A DNA stretch of 64,000 bases. It comes from Anabaena subtropica FACHB-260 (GTDB lineage Bacteria; Cyanobacteriota; Cyanobacteriia; Cyanobacteriales; Nostocaceae). This document shows positions 34,960 through 46,384 of this stretch, in pieces (positions within the stretch are counted from its first letter, which is position 1; the number at the start of each line of letters is the position of its first letter). The translations under genes and the position numbers were made by a program. The stretch covers positions 163,438-227,437 of the forward strand of contig NZ_JACJRF010000003.1 in assembly GCF_014697105.1 (NCBI RefSeq), in the 5' to 3' direction. Under the pieces are notes generated by a model that saw nothing but the letters and a program-made list of their open reading frames with translations, had not been told where the DNA came from and did not search any database.

Positions 34960-35041
34960 GTTTTTTTAAATCCACCTAATCCAACACAGCTTTCATAATT
35001 GAGATGTATCTTAACATGGATTGGTCACTAGTCAGTTGTCA

Positions 35042-36601
<1,560 letters not shown>

Positions 36602-37024
36602 ATGAAAGCTGTAAGTTCCTTAATTATTTCCAGCCTATTATCCCTACCAATCGTGTTGAGTATAGCACCAGCAGCTAAAGCTGATTTGATTGTCTGTAGT
36701 AACTCAAAAGATAAGGCCTATGTGGCAAAAGCTTGGTACTCTGGAGGTCGTTGGGTAGCTAGTGGATGGACTCACATCTATTCAGGTCAATGTGAAGTTG
36801 TTCTTGTAGGTGATATGAGAAAAGCTTCTACCTATATTTATGTAGCCAATAAGAATTGGGAACCTTGGAGATTACAAGGAAGGAAAACATCTATATTTTG
36901 TCTTCAGCAATCATCTTTTCAAATCACTAATGCTGACAAAAGATGTTCATCACGCATGATTCCCAAGGCATTTTATCAAGTTACATCACCCGGTAACTAC
37001 GACCACACAATCAGACTGAGGTAG
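36602..37024 (+). CDS. DUF1036 family secreted protein
   Basis: 140 residues. A signal peptide covers about residues 1-27 (hydrophobic run LIISSLLSLPIVLSIAPA ending AKA), so it is exported. The mature part matches the DUF1036 pattern: VCSNSKDKAYVAKAWYSGG, W-x-SGWTHIYSGQCEVV, then YIYVANKN. Four Cys could form disulphides. The biological role is unknown. Confidence 0.82.
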   Translation: MKAVSSLIISSLLSLPIVLSIAPAAKADLIVCSNSKDKAYVAKAWYSGGRWVASGWTHIYSGQCEVVLVGDMRKASTYIYVANKNWEPWRLQGRKTSIFCLQQSSFQITNADKRCSSRMIPKAFYQVTSPGNYDHTIRLR

Positions 37025-37059
37025 GATATCTATTTGTTAATGATTTGGGCAAAATTTAG

Positions 37060-37512
37060 CTAGAACGTATCCGAACAATCATCGTCAATTTCGGCATCCC
37101 ATCTAGCTGCAAGAACTTCGTCCATCATGGCTTCGATAGCGCTGACATTCCACATCCGTTCACGACGTTCTTGCACAGGTGTAGATAAAGGAATTAGCCG
37201 CAAACACGCACCCTCTTGCATCAAATCAAAGAAAGTTTCTTTTTGGGGTGATTGTTTCAACTCCAAATAATCAAAGCTAGCAATATTAAGATAAATGGCA
37301 CTGTTAGCCACCAAGGTAGACCTTTGCGGGTTAGCAAACACTTCCATCACATCTCCTTCACCCTCGCTCTGTAGTTTGCCTTCTTGGGTGTAGATGTAGC
37401 GGACTCGACCTAAATCTGCTAATAAGCGCTTCATGTCGAGCTTGTTTACAATTATGCCCGTGTTGACAATACACGGAGCGAGTATTTTGGTGTCGGGTAG
37501 ATGATGACTCAT
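37060..37512 (-). CDS. Conserved cyanobacterial-type protein of unknown function
   Basis: About 150 residues from the ATG at 37512 (MSHHLPDTKILAPC). A longer frame upstream adds a Cys-rich stretch with no support. Two parts can be seen: a core RLLADLGRVRYIYTQEGKL to SFDYLELKQSP of mixed alpha/beta type, and an acidic C-terminus ending AEIDDDCSDTF. I do not recognise a family. No membrane segment or signal peptide. It is convergent with the DUF1036 gene. Confidence 0.7.
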   Translation of the reverse strand: MSHHLPDTKILAPCIVNTGIIVNKLDMKRLLADLGRVRYIYTQEGKLQSEGEGDVMEVFANPQRSTLVANSAIYLNIASFDYLELKQSPQKETFFDLMQEGACLRLIPLSTPVQERRERMWNVSAIEAMMDEVLAARWDAEIDDDCSDTF

Positions 37513-37560
37513 AAAAAAAATAAAAAATGAGCAAAGTTTTGATCCAACACAGCTAGACAA

Positions 37561-37916
37561 GTGCTTGCACAGCCCGTTGACCCTCTACATTAAAAAAATA
37601 TCAACTTTTGGGAGCAATGGAGTAACAGCCCACCGTAGATGATCGCTTAATTAATCTTTAGGTAAAAAACAAGACTAATTGTATGGAAAATTTAGGTTGC
37701 TAAATTAAATAGTGTTGCGTTATAATCAGCACTCAAAAAAAACTAAATTATCTAGTACAGCATAGCAAAAACTGCTGAGTTATGCCTTGATTAACAGCAA
37801 TTTTATTTAAATATTTAAAATACGCCGACGTGGGGAGCAGGGGGTAGGGGGAAAAGAGAATTTGATGACTACTATTGACTAAGGGTGCGACGGTCTACTA
37901 CTTCTTTTAATATACA
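37561..37916. other. Intergenic region before the mobile element copy
   Basis: No gene seen. It contains a STRR-type phrase gtggggagcagggggtaggggg (near 37830) and the words gatgactactattgacta, also found near 19650, 26775 and 61382. Confidence 0.35.
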
Positions 37917-38022
37917 AGGGTGCGCTACTTGCGAGAAAACCTAGCTGTACCAAGAAATTATTCATACTGACGCACCCTACAAATCGTCAATTTGGAATAA
38001 TTTGTTTTTTGGTGTTCCCTAA
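37917..38022. mobile_element. Small palindromic element copy 1 (MITE-like)
   Basis: Core of 64 bases starting AGGGTGCGCTACTTGCG and ending GACGCACCCTAC, so its ends GGGTGCG/CGCACCC pair. The right flank (37987-38022) ends GGTGTTCCCTAA and matches the reverse complement of the left flank of copy 2 at 43586. The core is in the same direction as in copy 2 (43630-43693) but the flank is reversed. No coding capacity, so it is a non-autonomous element. Confidence 0.7.
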
Positions 38023-38180
38023 TGACTATTCATACCAGAGCTAGAAGGCAGAAGCATGAGTTCCTATCTACTATACAAAGGTCAACAAGGGTAATGTACC
38101 TCTACGTCGATTACTAAGAACCACAGTTGTTGAGGAGAAAAAAATGAGGTCGTGACCTGGCTCAAGTTCTGGAAGTCGTC

Positions 38181-40598
38181 ATGCACGAACTATTTCACCC
38201 TATTTTGGCCAACAGTGAAGAAAAAGCTGCTCTACAACAGTTGATATTTGCATTAGATGGTTCGGGTAAGCGTTACTTCTTGAGAAATGAGATTCTACAC
38301 ACTTTTTCCAAATACTGTCACCAAGCCCAAAAACCTACATACTTTTATTACTCTTCTTCTGTGGGCAAACTGATTCAGTATACCCATGAAATAATTTTGG
38401 CAGAAGACAGTATATGGTTTGTGGTGCGTCCGAGAATTGCTAGCCAAGAAATTTGGCGACTGACATCAGATTTGGCTCAGTTTGATTCTATGTCACTTGA
38501 GGCGTTTTTAGATGTGAGCGATCGCCTAGTCAATGCCTATGAACCTAACATCTTAGAAATTGACCTCAGTTCATTTTACGAAGCTTCCCCCAGTATTAGC
38601 GACCCCAGAAATATCGGTCAAGGTTTAGCCTTCCTCAATCGTTATCTATGCAATCAGATGGCGGCTGACCCGCAGTATTGGTTTGAACTTGTGTATTTAG
38701 CCTTACGCCGATTGGAATACGATGGGATTAATCTGATGATTGGGGATGCTATTCCTTCAGGTCTGCACCTAGCCAAACAAATTCATCAAGCGATTAAATT
38801 CCTCTCTCAGCTACCCCCGGATGAACCCTACGAAAAATTCCGCTTTGAACTAGAAGCACTCGGTTTTGCACCAGGGTGGGGTAATACAGCCCAGCGAGTC
38901 CTCGAAACTATTACACTGCTAGATAGACTGATTGATTCTCCCCAGCCTGCGGTGTTAGAAGCATTTGTGGCGCGTGTTCCTGCTGTGTTTCGCGTCGTCC
39001 TGGTTTCTATCCACGGCTGGGTAGCCCAAGAAGATGTCATGGGAAGGGATGAAACATTAGGCCAAGTCATCTACGTCCTAGAGCAAGCACGTAGTTTAGA
39101 AAACAAACTACAGCAAGAAATCAAACTGGCTGGACTCAATGTACTCGGTATTAAACCCCAGGTGATTATTCTCACCCGCCTCATTCCTAATTGTGAAGGC
39201 ACATTTTGTAATCTGCGTTTAGAAAAATTACATAATACAGAAAACGCTTGGATTTTACGCGTTCCTTTTGGGGAATTTAATCCAGAAATCACTAATAATT
39301 GGATATCTAAATTTGAGATTTGGCCTTATCTAGAAAACTTTGTGTTGGATGCACAGGCACAAATATTAGCGCAATTTCAAGGCAAACCCAGCTTAATTAT
39401 AGGTAACTACAGTGATGGTAACTTAGTGGCGTTCCTCCTCGCTCGTCGTCTCAAAGTCACCCATTGCAACATTGCCCACTCTTTAGAAAAACCGAAACAT
39501 CTATTTAGTAACTTATATTGGCAAAACTTGGAAGACAAGTACCACTTTTCAGTCCAATTCACCGCCGATTTGATCGCCATGAATGCGGCTGATTTTATTA
39601 TCACATCATCCTATCAAGAAATTTTCGGCACACCCGACAGCGTGGGACAGTACGAGTCTTACAAGTTTTTTACCATGCCCCATTTATATCATGTAGTTAA
39701 TGGGATTGACCTGTTTAATCCTAAATTCAACATGGTTCCGCCAGGAGTCAATGAGCGAGTCTTCTTTCCCTATAGCCAAACAGCAGACAGAAACCCCAAT
39801 CTCAGTAAACAAGTCAAAGACCTACTCTTTCATCGTCAAGACTCCCAAATCTTTGGTCATTTAGACCAACCCCACAAGCCACCAATCTTTGCTGTTGCGC
39901 CTATCACCTCAATCAAAAATCTCACTGGTTTAGCTGAATGCTTTGGAAAAAGTCAGGAATTGCAAGAACGTTGTAACTTGATTCTGCTCACAAGCAAGTT
40001 AAACCTCGATGAAACAACCAATCCAGAAGAAGCCAGGGAAATTCAAAAGCTTCACGACATCATCAACCATTATCAACTTCATGGACATATTCGCTGGCTA
40101 GGGTTAAGACTTCCCAATACAGAAGTAGGCGAAGCTTATCGCTTAGTTGCCGATTATCGGGGAATTTATATCCATTTTGCTCTTTTTGAAGCCTTTGGAC
40201 GGAGTATTTTAGAGGCGATGATTTCTGGCTTACCCACTTTTGCCACTAAATTTGGTGGTTCTTTAGAAATTCTTGAGGATCAAAATAATGGATTTCGGAT
40301 TAATCCTACAGACTTAGAAGGAACAGCCGAGAAAATTTTGGCATTCTTTAAACAGTGTGATGCTCATCCCGAATACTGGCAAGAAGTGTCTGAATGGATG
40401 AGCCAACGAATTCATCAAAAGTACAATTGGCAGTTACATACTACTCAATTGCTAGCGCTGACTAAAATCTACAGCTTCTGGAACTTTATCTGTCCAGAAA
40501 ACAGCGAAGCCAGAGTTCGTTATATGGAAAGCCTATTTCACCTAATTTATAAACCCAGAGCAGAGCAGATTTTAGCCAATCACATGGGTGGTCAATAG
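38181..40598 (+). CDS. Sucrose synthase
   Basis: 805 residues, the usual length. Reversibly splits sucrose to a nucleotide-sugar (UDP- or ADP-glucose) and fructose in the cytoplasm. The C-terminal GT-B glucosyltransferase part has HSLEKPKH (His of the donor/acceptor site), FFTMPHLYHVVNGIDLFNPKFNMVPPG, and the E-x7-E signature EAFGRSILE at residues 670-678. Both glutamates are present. Cyanobacterial paralogues are named susA/susB and I cannot tell which this is. It is followed 38 bases later by the GH65-PgmB fusion, so the two are probably one operon for sucrose/disaccharide use. Confidence 0.95.
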   Translation: MHELFHPILANSEEKAALQQLIFALDGSGKRYFLRNEILHTFSKYCHQAQKPTYFYYSSSVGKLIQYTHEIILAEDSIWFVVRPRIASQEIWRLTSDLAQFDSMSLEAFLDVSDRLVNAYEPNILEIDLSSFYEASPSISDPRNIGQGLAFLNRYLCNQMAADPQYWFELVYLALRRLEYDGINLMIGDAIPSGLHLAKQIHQAIKFLSQLPPDEPYEKFRFELEALGFAPGWGNTAQRVLETITLLDRLIDSPQPAVLEAFVARVPAVFRVVLVSIHGWVAQEDVMGRDETLGQVIYVLEQARSLENKLQQEIKLAGLNVLGIKPQVIILTRLIPNCEGTFCNLRLEKLHNTENAWILRVPFGEFNPEITNNWISKFEIWPYLENFVLDAQAQILAQFQGKPSLIIGNYSDGNLVAFLLARRLKVTHCNIAHSLEKPKHLFSNLYWQNLEDKYHFSVQFTADLIAMNAADFIITSSYQEIFGTPDSVGQYESYKFFTMPHLYHVVNGIDLFNPKFNMVPPGVNERVFFPYSQTADRNPNLSKQVKDLLFHRQDSQIFGHLDQPHKPPIFAVAPITSIKNLTGLAECFGKSQELQERCNLILLTSKLNLDETTNPEEAREIQKLHDIINHYQLHGHIRWLGLRLPNTEVGEAYRLVADYRGIYIHFALFEAFGRSILEAMISGLPTFATKFGGSLEILEDQNNGFRINPTDLEGTAEKILAFFKQCDAHPEYWQEVSEWMSQRIHQKYNWQLHTTQLLALTKIYSFWNFICPENSEARVRYMESLFHLIYKPRAEQILANHMGGQ

Positions 40599-40635
40599 TC
40601 AATAGTGATTAGTCAACAGTCAGTAGTCGTTCGCC

Positions 40636-43566
40636 ATGAATACAAAATGTCCTTCTCGTGATTTTGTTTATCAAGATTGGATATTAACTGAAACTAAGTT
40701 TAACCCTGAGCAGTTGCATTCTAGAGGAACTATCTTCACCATCGGCAACGGCTATTTAGGCACAAGGGGTAGCTTAGAGGAAGGTCATGCTCGTGGTTTA
40801 CCGGCTACTTTTATTCATGGTGTCTATGATGATGTGCCTGTAGTTTACACGGAACTTGCCAACTGTCCTGATTGGTTGCCAGTGATAATTGCGGTTAATG
40901 GCGATCGCTTCCGCATGGATCAGGGTGAAATATTACAATATGAACGTAAACTAGATGTCAGCCAAGGTTTGCTCAGTCGTTCGTTGCGTTGGCGTAGTCC
41001 TAGTGGCAATATTATCGATATCCACTTTGAACGCTTCGCTAGTCTGGCAGATCAGCATATTTTAGGACAACGCTGTCAAATAACATCGTCCGACAGCGAT
41101 TGTTTGATTGAAATTCAGGCAAGTATTAACGGTTATGCCGAAAACCAAGGTTTTAATCATTGGGAAGGAATAGACCAAGGTAAAACTGATCAAGGTATTT
41201 GGTTACAAAGTCGTACCCGTGGAACCCAAATTGAAATCGGTATGGCAGCCAAAATGACCATATCAGGTGTAGAGGCATCGTTACAAGTGAGCATCGTCCC
41301 CGGATATCCCACTATCAGCGCGTCTTTCTTGGCGACAGCACAACAAACCATAACGATTGAGAAACTGGTGACAGTGTTTACCTCGCGGGAAAGAAATCAA
41401 CCAGTCACCGCCGCCAAAGAAAAACTTGCACAAATACCTGATTACAGAACTTTGCTCACAGCTAACAAGCAAGCTTGGGATAAAGTATGGCAAAAAAGCG
41501 ACATACACATAGAAGGAGATATTACCGCCGCTTTTGCTGTCCGCTACAACCTATTTCAACTGCTAATTACAGCCCCATCCCATGACGACAAGGTGAGTAT
41601 TCCCGCTAAAACCCTTTCAGGTTTTGGTTATCGCGGTCATATTTTTTGGGATACAGAAATTTTTATCCTGCCTTTTTTCACCTTTACCCAACCAGCCATA
41701 GCTCGTAACTTACTCAGTTACCGCTATCACACCATCAATGGAGCGCGACGCAAAGCCACTCATTACGGCTTTAAAGGAGCGATGTATCCTTGGGAAAGTG
41801 CTGATACTGGGGATGAAGTCACTCCTCGTTGGGCTTTACCTGATGATTATTATGGCGAAGATGTGCGGATTTGGTGCCGCGATCGCGAAATTCATAACAG
41901 TGCAGATATTGCCTATGCTACGTGGCAATACTGGCAAGCCAGTGGGGACGATGAATGGATGCGCGATTACGGTGCGGAAATTATCTTAGATACTGCCATC
42001 TTTTGGAGTAGTCGAGTTGAGTATAATTCCCAAGGCGATCGCTATGAAATCCGTGGCGTGATTGGTGCAGATGAGTACCACGAGTTTGTCCACAACAACA
42101 CTTTCACTAACCGAATGGTGCAATGGCATCTGGAAAAAGCGCTGAAAGTTTATGGCTGGCTACGTCATACCTTCCCCGAACGAGCCACGGAACTAGAAGA
42201 TAAGTTGCAACTGACCACAGAAGTAGAAATTCATTGGCAAGACATAATCGAAAAAATTTGGATTCTCTACGACCCCTCAACCGGATTAATTGAGCAATTT
42301 GAGGGATTTTTTCAATTGCAAGATATCAATTTGGCAGACTACGAACCGCGCCAACGTTCTATGCAAGCCGTTCTGGGTATCGAAGGCGCTAACCAACACC
42401 AAGTTCTCAAGCAACCAGATGTCCTCATGCTGCTGTACCTGATGCGCCCGTCAGCAGAATTTCCCTACAACGAAAAAGTCTTAGCAACTAATTGGGATTA
42501 CTACGCACCCCGAACGGATATTAGCTATGGTTCGTCATTAGGCCCGGCAATTCAGGGCATCTTAGCCTCCGATTTAGGTCAAAAAGCCACAGCTTACGAA
42601 AGGTTTATGCAGGCACTTATGGTTGATTTAGAAGATAGACGAGGTAACACCAACGACGGCATTCATGGAGCTAGTGCCGGTGGTATTTGGCAGGCTGTAA
42701 TTTTAGGCTTTGGCGGTATCCAACTCACAGAACAAGGCCCCATCGCCAACCCCCATATACCCCCTACTTGGACACGCCTAAAGTTTCAACTACATTGGCG
42801 CGGGCAGTGGTATGGGTTTGATTTGTCTGGCGAAGAAGCAGGTGGGCAGGGGGAAAAGCATAATTTCTTCCCCACTCCCCACTCCTCACTTCCCGACTCC
42901 CCCAATATCCAAGGATTTATCTTTGATCTGGATGGTGTATTAACAGATACAGCAGAATACCATTACTTGGGGTGGCAAAAACTAGCAGATGAAGAGAATA
43001 TACCTTTTACCAGGGAAGCAAACGAAGCTCTGCGGGGTGTATCTCGCCGTGAGTCCTTGATGTTGATTATTGGGGATAGACCTTATTCAGAAGCGCAAAT
43101 TCAAGAGATGATGGAGCGTAAAAATCGCTACTATGTAGAACTGATTGAAAATATTACAGCCAAAGATTTGTTACCAGGAGCGATCGCTCTTTTAGATGAA
43201 CTAAGGCAAACTGGAATGAAGATAGGTATTGGTTCAGCTAGTAAAAATGCCCATACCGTGATCAAGCGATTGGGGATTGCTGATAAAGTAGATGCGATCG
43301 CTGATGGTTATAGTGTCCAAAAACCCAAGCCAGCGCCTGATCTATTCCTCTATGCTGCCCAGCAACTAGATTTAAAACCACAACAGTGTGTAGTCGTAGA
43401 AGATGCCGCCGCAGGCATTGAGGCGGCTTTAGCCGGGGGAATGTGGACGGTAGGACTTGGCCCCGTTGAGCGTGTAGGGGCAGCTCATGTAGTCTTCCCC
43501 AGTCTTGCAGGGGTAACATGGGCAGATTTACGCGCCAAGTTAAACGAAGCAGCGAAGAAGTCTTGA
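40636..43566 (+). CDS. GH65 disaccharide phosphorylase fused to beta-phosphoglucomutase
   Basis: 976 residues. Residues of about 15-735 form a GH65 phosphorylase (kojibiose/maltose/trehalose type), with general acid Glu480 in GADEYHEFVHNN and the phosphate-site region GIHGASAGGIWQ. It would yield beta-glucose 1-phosphate plus glucose. Residues 758-976 form a HAD beta-phosphoglucomutase, with DLDGVLTD (Asp764, Asp766), SASKN, KPKPAPDLF and EDAAAGIEAA, turning beta-Glc1P to Glc6P. The two catalytic steps are thus in one chain. The linker (about 733-757) comes from DNA that looks like an intergenic repeat. The exact disaccharide substrate is not known. It follows sucrose synthase. Confidence 0.92.
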   Translation: MNTKCPSRDFVYQDWILTETKFNPEQLHSRGTIFTIGNGYLGTRGSLEEGHARGLPATFIHGVYDDVPVVYTELANCPDWLPVIIAVNGDRFRMDQGEILQYERKLDVSQGLLSRSLRWRSPSGNIIDIHFERFASLADQHILGQRCQITSSDSDCLIEIQASINGYAENQGFNHWEGIDQGKTDQGIWLQSRTRGTQIEIGMAAKMTISGVEASLQVSIVPGYPTISASFLATAQQTITIEKLVTVFTSRERNQPVTAAKEKLAQIPDYRTLLTANKQAWDKVWQKSDIHIEGDITAAFAVRYNLFQLLITAPSHDDKVSIPAKTLSGFGYRGHIFWDTEIFILPFFTFTQPAIARNLLSYRYHTINGARRKATHYGFKGAMYPWESADTGDEVTPRWALPDDYYGEDVRIWCRDREIHNSADIAYATWQYWQASGDDEWMRDYGAEIILDTAIFWSSRVEYNSQGDRYEIRGVIGADEYHEFVHNNTFTNRMVQWHLEKALKVYGWLRHTFPERATELEDKLQLTTEVEIHWQDIIEKIWILYDPSTGLIEQFEGFFQLQDINLADYEPRQRSMQAVLGIEGANQHQVLKQPDVLMLLYLMRPSAEFPYNEKVLATNWDYYAPRTDISYGSSLGPAIQGILASDLGQKATAYERFMQALMVDLEDRRGNTNDGIHGASAGGIWQAVILGFGGIQLTEQGPIANPHIPPTWTRLKFQLHWRGQWYGFDLSGEEAGGQGEKHNFFPTPHSSLPDSPNIQGFIFDLDGVLTDTAEYHYLGWQKLADEENIPFTREANEALRGVSRRESLMLIIGDRPYSEAQIQEMMERKNRYYVELIENITAKDLLPGAIALLDELRQTGMKIGIGSASKNAHTVIKRLGIADKVDAIADGYSVQKPKPAPDLFLYAAQQLDLKPQQCVVVEDAAAGIEAALAGGMWTVGLGPVERVGAAHVVFPSLAGVTWADLRAKLNEAAKKS

Positions 43567-43585
43567 GATCAGGAGGATACTTTGC

Positions 43586-43727
43586 TAAGGGAACACCAAA
43601 AAATAGATTATTGCAAATTGACGGTTAGTAGGGTGCGCTACTTGCGAGAAAACCTAGCTGTACAGGGAAATTATTCATACTGACGCACCCTACCTACTTG
43701 GATATTTTTTTATCTGGACGTCCCTAA
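43586..43727. mobile_element. Small palindromic element copy 2 (MITE-like)
   Basis: Full copy: left end CTAAGGGAACACC with AAAAAATA, core 43630-43693 (AGGGTGCGCTAC to GACGCACCCTAC), right end TATTTTTTTATCTGGACGTCCCTAAG. The outer ends are imperfect inverted repeats (TAAGGGA and TCCCTAA). The core matches copy 1 at 37917-37980 with a few mismatches. The right end touches the leader of the next gene: the SD-like AAGAGGTG is at its edge. Confidence 0.75.
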
Positions 43728-43742
43728 GAGGTGAACTTAAAT

Positions 43743-44225
43743 ATGGAACTAAAATCAGTTACCATCGAAATTCTCCAAGACTGTAATCTCATATTGGGAC
43801 AAACCCACTTCATCAAAACCGTAGAAGACCTGTACGAAATTATGGTAGGGATATCATCACAGGTCAAATTTGGCATTGCTTTCTGTGAAGCATCAGGCCC
43901 TTGTCTCATTAGAATTGCAGGAAACGATCGTACTCTACAAGATATCGCAACGAAGAATGCTCAGGCTATTGGTGCAGGTCACAGTTTTGTAATTCTACTC
44001 AAAGAAGCCTATCCAATCAATTTCCTCAATGCTATTAAGCAGTGTCCTGAAGTCTGTAAAATTTACTGCGCTACCGCTAATCCTGTAGAAGTGATTGTAG
44101 CTGAAACACAGCAAGGAAGAGGTATTCTTGGCGTAATTGATGGATTTTTACCCAAAGGAATCGAAGGTAGTGAGGATGTGAAGGCACGTCAAGATTTACT
44201 CCGCCAAATTGGTTATAAGCTTTAG
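43743..44225 (+). CDS. DUF355 family protein (adenosine-specific kinase-like)
   Basis: About 160 residues from the ATG at 43743 (MELKSVTIEILQDCN); a GTG four codons earlier has less support. Family segments are VGISSQVKFGIAFCEASGPCLIR, AGHSFVILLKEAYPINFLNAI, IYCATANPVEVIVAETQQGRGILGVIDG. This matches PF04008, annotated from archaeal studies as adenosine-specific kinase; activity in cyanobacteria is unproven. Small, soluble, no signal peptide. The upstream mobile element ends immediately before it and may supply part of its leader. Confidence 0.82.
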   Translation: MELKSVTIEILQDCNLILGQTHFIKTVEDLYEIMVGISSQVKFGIAFCEASGPCLIRIAGNDRTLQDIATKNAQAIGAGHSFVILLKEAYPINFLNAIKQCPEVCKIYCATANPVEVIVAETQQGRGILGVIDGFLPKGIEGSEDVKARQDLLRQIGYKL

Positions 44226-44324
44226 CTATTTAGCAGTGCTGAGTTACGATTCATGAGTGAATATTTTTACTGTTATATCACTCTTAAAAATAACTTTAAT
44301 GGCAAAAGGAGCTAGCTAAAGAAT

Positions 44325-44774
44325 ATGGCAACAAATTATCAAACAAAAATTGTGGCTCTGTGGATGGTGTTTCTTCTGGGAACATTGTTTCATACCCAAT
44401 TGGCTTTAATGCCGCTTTTCCACGGTTTGAGTGTAATTGAATCTCAAAAAGCCACAACTATTAATGAAATTTCAGGAATTATGTGGTTGATGTTGGGCTT
44501 TTTTATATTGCCGATGTTGGCAATCATTGCCACTGTGTTCACTGAAAATAAAAGCTATAGAGTAGTACATTTTGGATTGACTATAGTCTATAGCGTTTTA
44601 AACTTCATACATCTATTATTAGATATGCTGCTCCCACAGGTAATTTGGTATCAAATTACATTAATGGTGCTATTGTTTCTAATTGGTTTATTATTAAATT
44701 TTGTAGCTTTCCAATGGATGAAATCACCACTACGAAACAATAATTCTCCAGAACGTTTGACGGCTTACCATTAA
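44325..44774 (+). CDS. Small four-helix membrane protein of unknown function
   Basis: 149 residues with four hydrophobic stretches (about 11-32, 48-72, 83-103, 108-128). It has no motif I can name. AAAGGAGC precedes the ATG by about 10 bases, so translation is well supported. It lies in the same direction as the DUF355 gene 99 bases upstream. Confidence 0.75.
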   Translation: MATNYQTKIVALWMVFLLGTLFHTQLALMPLFHGLSVIESQKATTINEISGIMWLMLGFFILPMLAIIATVFTENKSYRVVHFGLTIVYSVLNFIHLLLDMLLPQVIWYQITLMVLLFLIGLLLNFVAFQWMKSPLRNNNSPERLTAYH

Positions 44775-44809
44775 GAATAGCCAAAATAAACTCATTAAAA
44801 GGTATTTTT

Positions 44810-46384
44810 TTAGCTATCTGACAGGAGATAAACATAATATAGAGGAGTTTCTGTAGTCAGTTTAGACGTTTTTTGATACTTTTCTAGTTCCTGAGGAAAC
44901 TCACCAGTTTTTTTAATTTTATAGTTTCCTAATGATTCATATTTGGGATGAATAATATAAAAGCCAGCTTGACAATTAGGAATAAAATTTAAGCTTCGTT
45001 TAGTAATATAACGGTCAATATACTCATCGTTTCTAAGATTTCGATAATTTCCGTTAGGTTGACAAAGGGTTGATTTTTCAGGCAATTTTCTAAGACTATC
45101 TGCTACATCACGCGTACTAAGAACTCTGGGAATACCCGATGTACTGTTTATATAAGTATGATGAAAATTAAGATTAATTACTATAGAAATTGTTATACAA
45201 GCAATGATAAAAACTGAAAGGAATTGATTAATTCTTTTAGGAAAATTTAGATAAGCTAAACTGCAAATAGTGAAAATAATAGGAGCTAGATAAATTAATA
45301 ATTTATAAAATGTAGGGTTATAAGTTTTTTCCATGTCTGTGGAAGAATAAGCCAATAGAAAAATCGACCAAATCAACAACAGGACATTCAAAAGTATCCG
45401 ATTTCCTCGGAATTTAAACATTCCTATAAATAATACTAAAGAAAGAAATATGATGGAAATTAATAAACTTTTCCAAGATTCACCAATAAAATATACTTCT
45501 TGACCTAATCCGAAATAACCGTTAAATATAGCCTTAAATCTCGACAAGAACGCAATTCCATATTCTTTTCCACCACTTGATTTTGTCACTACAGAGATAA
45601 TTCTCGCTGTATTTATCCAGTTTCTGCCAATTTCGCCGATCCAGTATGGTGTCATAGCCAGTATGGCAGTGAAGGCAGCTACACCAGATAATATCCATCT
45701 TCTTTTTTCCTGGAAATTCCTAGATATATAAAAAATGACGGTAATAATAAAAACTACTGGCATTACATACAAAGGAGAGAAGTGTAAATTGGCTATTATT
45801 GCCAACACAAGACCGTAAGCTATCCAAGATAGCAATTCTAAAGTTGGAGATAGCTTACCTTCCATTTGATAGGTGTACAGCAATACAAAACAAAGCAGGA
45901 AAAAGGTAATTGATACAGGATTTCCCGCCAAGCTATTTCCTGTACTCATGACAATATTTTGAAATAGACAAATGTACCAAAATCCTGCTAATGCTGATAA
46001 AAATAACCTCTTATTATGTTCAATATTTTCCAGAAGTTTATAGCTGGTTAAAATGAGTAATGGAATGGAGAATAAAGTAAGCAGGGCATTTGGCATTGCT
46101 TGAGCAGATAAATCCGCAGTCAATGCAGTAAAAGGAAACACTAAATAGTAATATAAAGGTGGTAGATAAAATTCTCCCACCAGTCCTGACCAGGCAGTAG
46201 GCCCTGATCCTAAGGTAGGCCACTTGCCATCCCATATTGCCATCACTCTGTAGGCATCGTTAATTTGATCGCCACTATAATTAGTGAAATTTATTAATAC
46301 AAAACTTAGAATAAAAAGTCCAAAAATTGAAGATAAAAATATAAGGATATAGCTAACTTTTTCAAGACTTAGCTGTTTCAACAT
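44810..46384 (-). CDS. Polytopic membrane protein, GT-C glycosyltransferase-like
   Basis: About 524 residues from the ATG at 46384 (MLKQLSLEKVSY), chosen because GAGGAGC lies right before it. About ten hydrophobic segments are seen. The first loop carries NYSGDQINDAYR, the acidic loop position usual in GT-C enzymes of the ArnT/PMT type, and PPLYYYLVFP, also of that style. A C-terminal periplasmic part (RDVADSLRKLPEK, then YIIHPKYESLGNYKI) follows. If the assignment is right it would transfer a sugar from a lipid carrier outside the membrane. The gene is AT-rich and codes for many Ile/Phe/Leu, different from its neighbours. The family is inferred, not certain. Confidence 0.65.
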   Translation of the reverse strand: MLKQLSLEKVSYILIFLSSIFGLFILSFVLINFTNYSGDQINDAYRVMAIWDGKWPTLGSGPTAWSGLVGEFYLPPLYYYLVFPFTALTADLSAQAMPNALLTLFSIPLLILTSYKLLENIEHNKRLFLSALAGFWYICLFQNIVMSTGNSLAGNPVSITFFLLCFVLLYTYQMEGKLSPTLELLSWIAYGLVLAIIANLHFSPLYVMPVVFIITVIFYISRNFQEKRRWILSGVAAFTAILAMTPYWIGEIGRNWINTARIISVVTKSSGGKEYGIAFLSRFKAIFNGYFGLGQEVYFIGESWKSLLISIIFLSLVLFIGMFKFRGNRILLNVLLLIWSIFLLAYSSTDMEKTYNPTFYKLLIYLAPIIFTICSLAYLNFPKRINQFLSVFIIACITISIVINLNFHHTYINSTSGIPRVLSTRDVADSLRKLPEKSTLCQPNGNYRNLRNDEYIDRYITKRSLNFIPNCQAGFYIIHPKYESLGNYKIKKTGEFPQELEKYQKTSKLTTETPLYYVYLLSDS

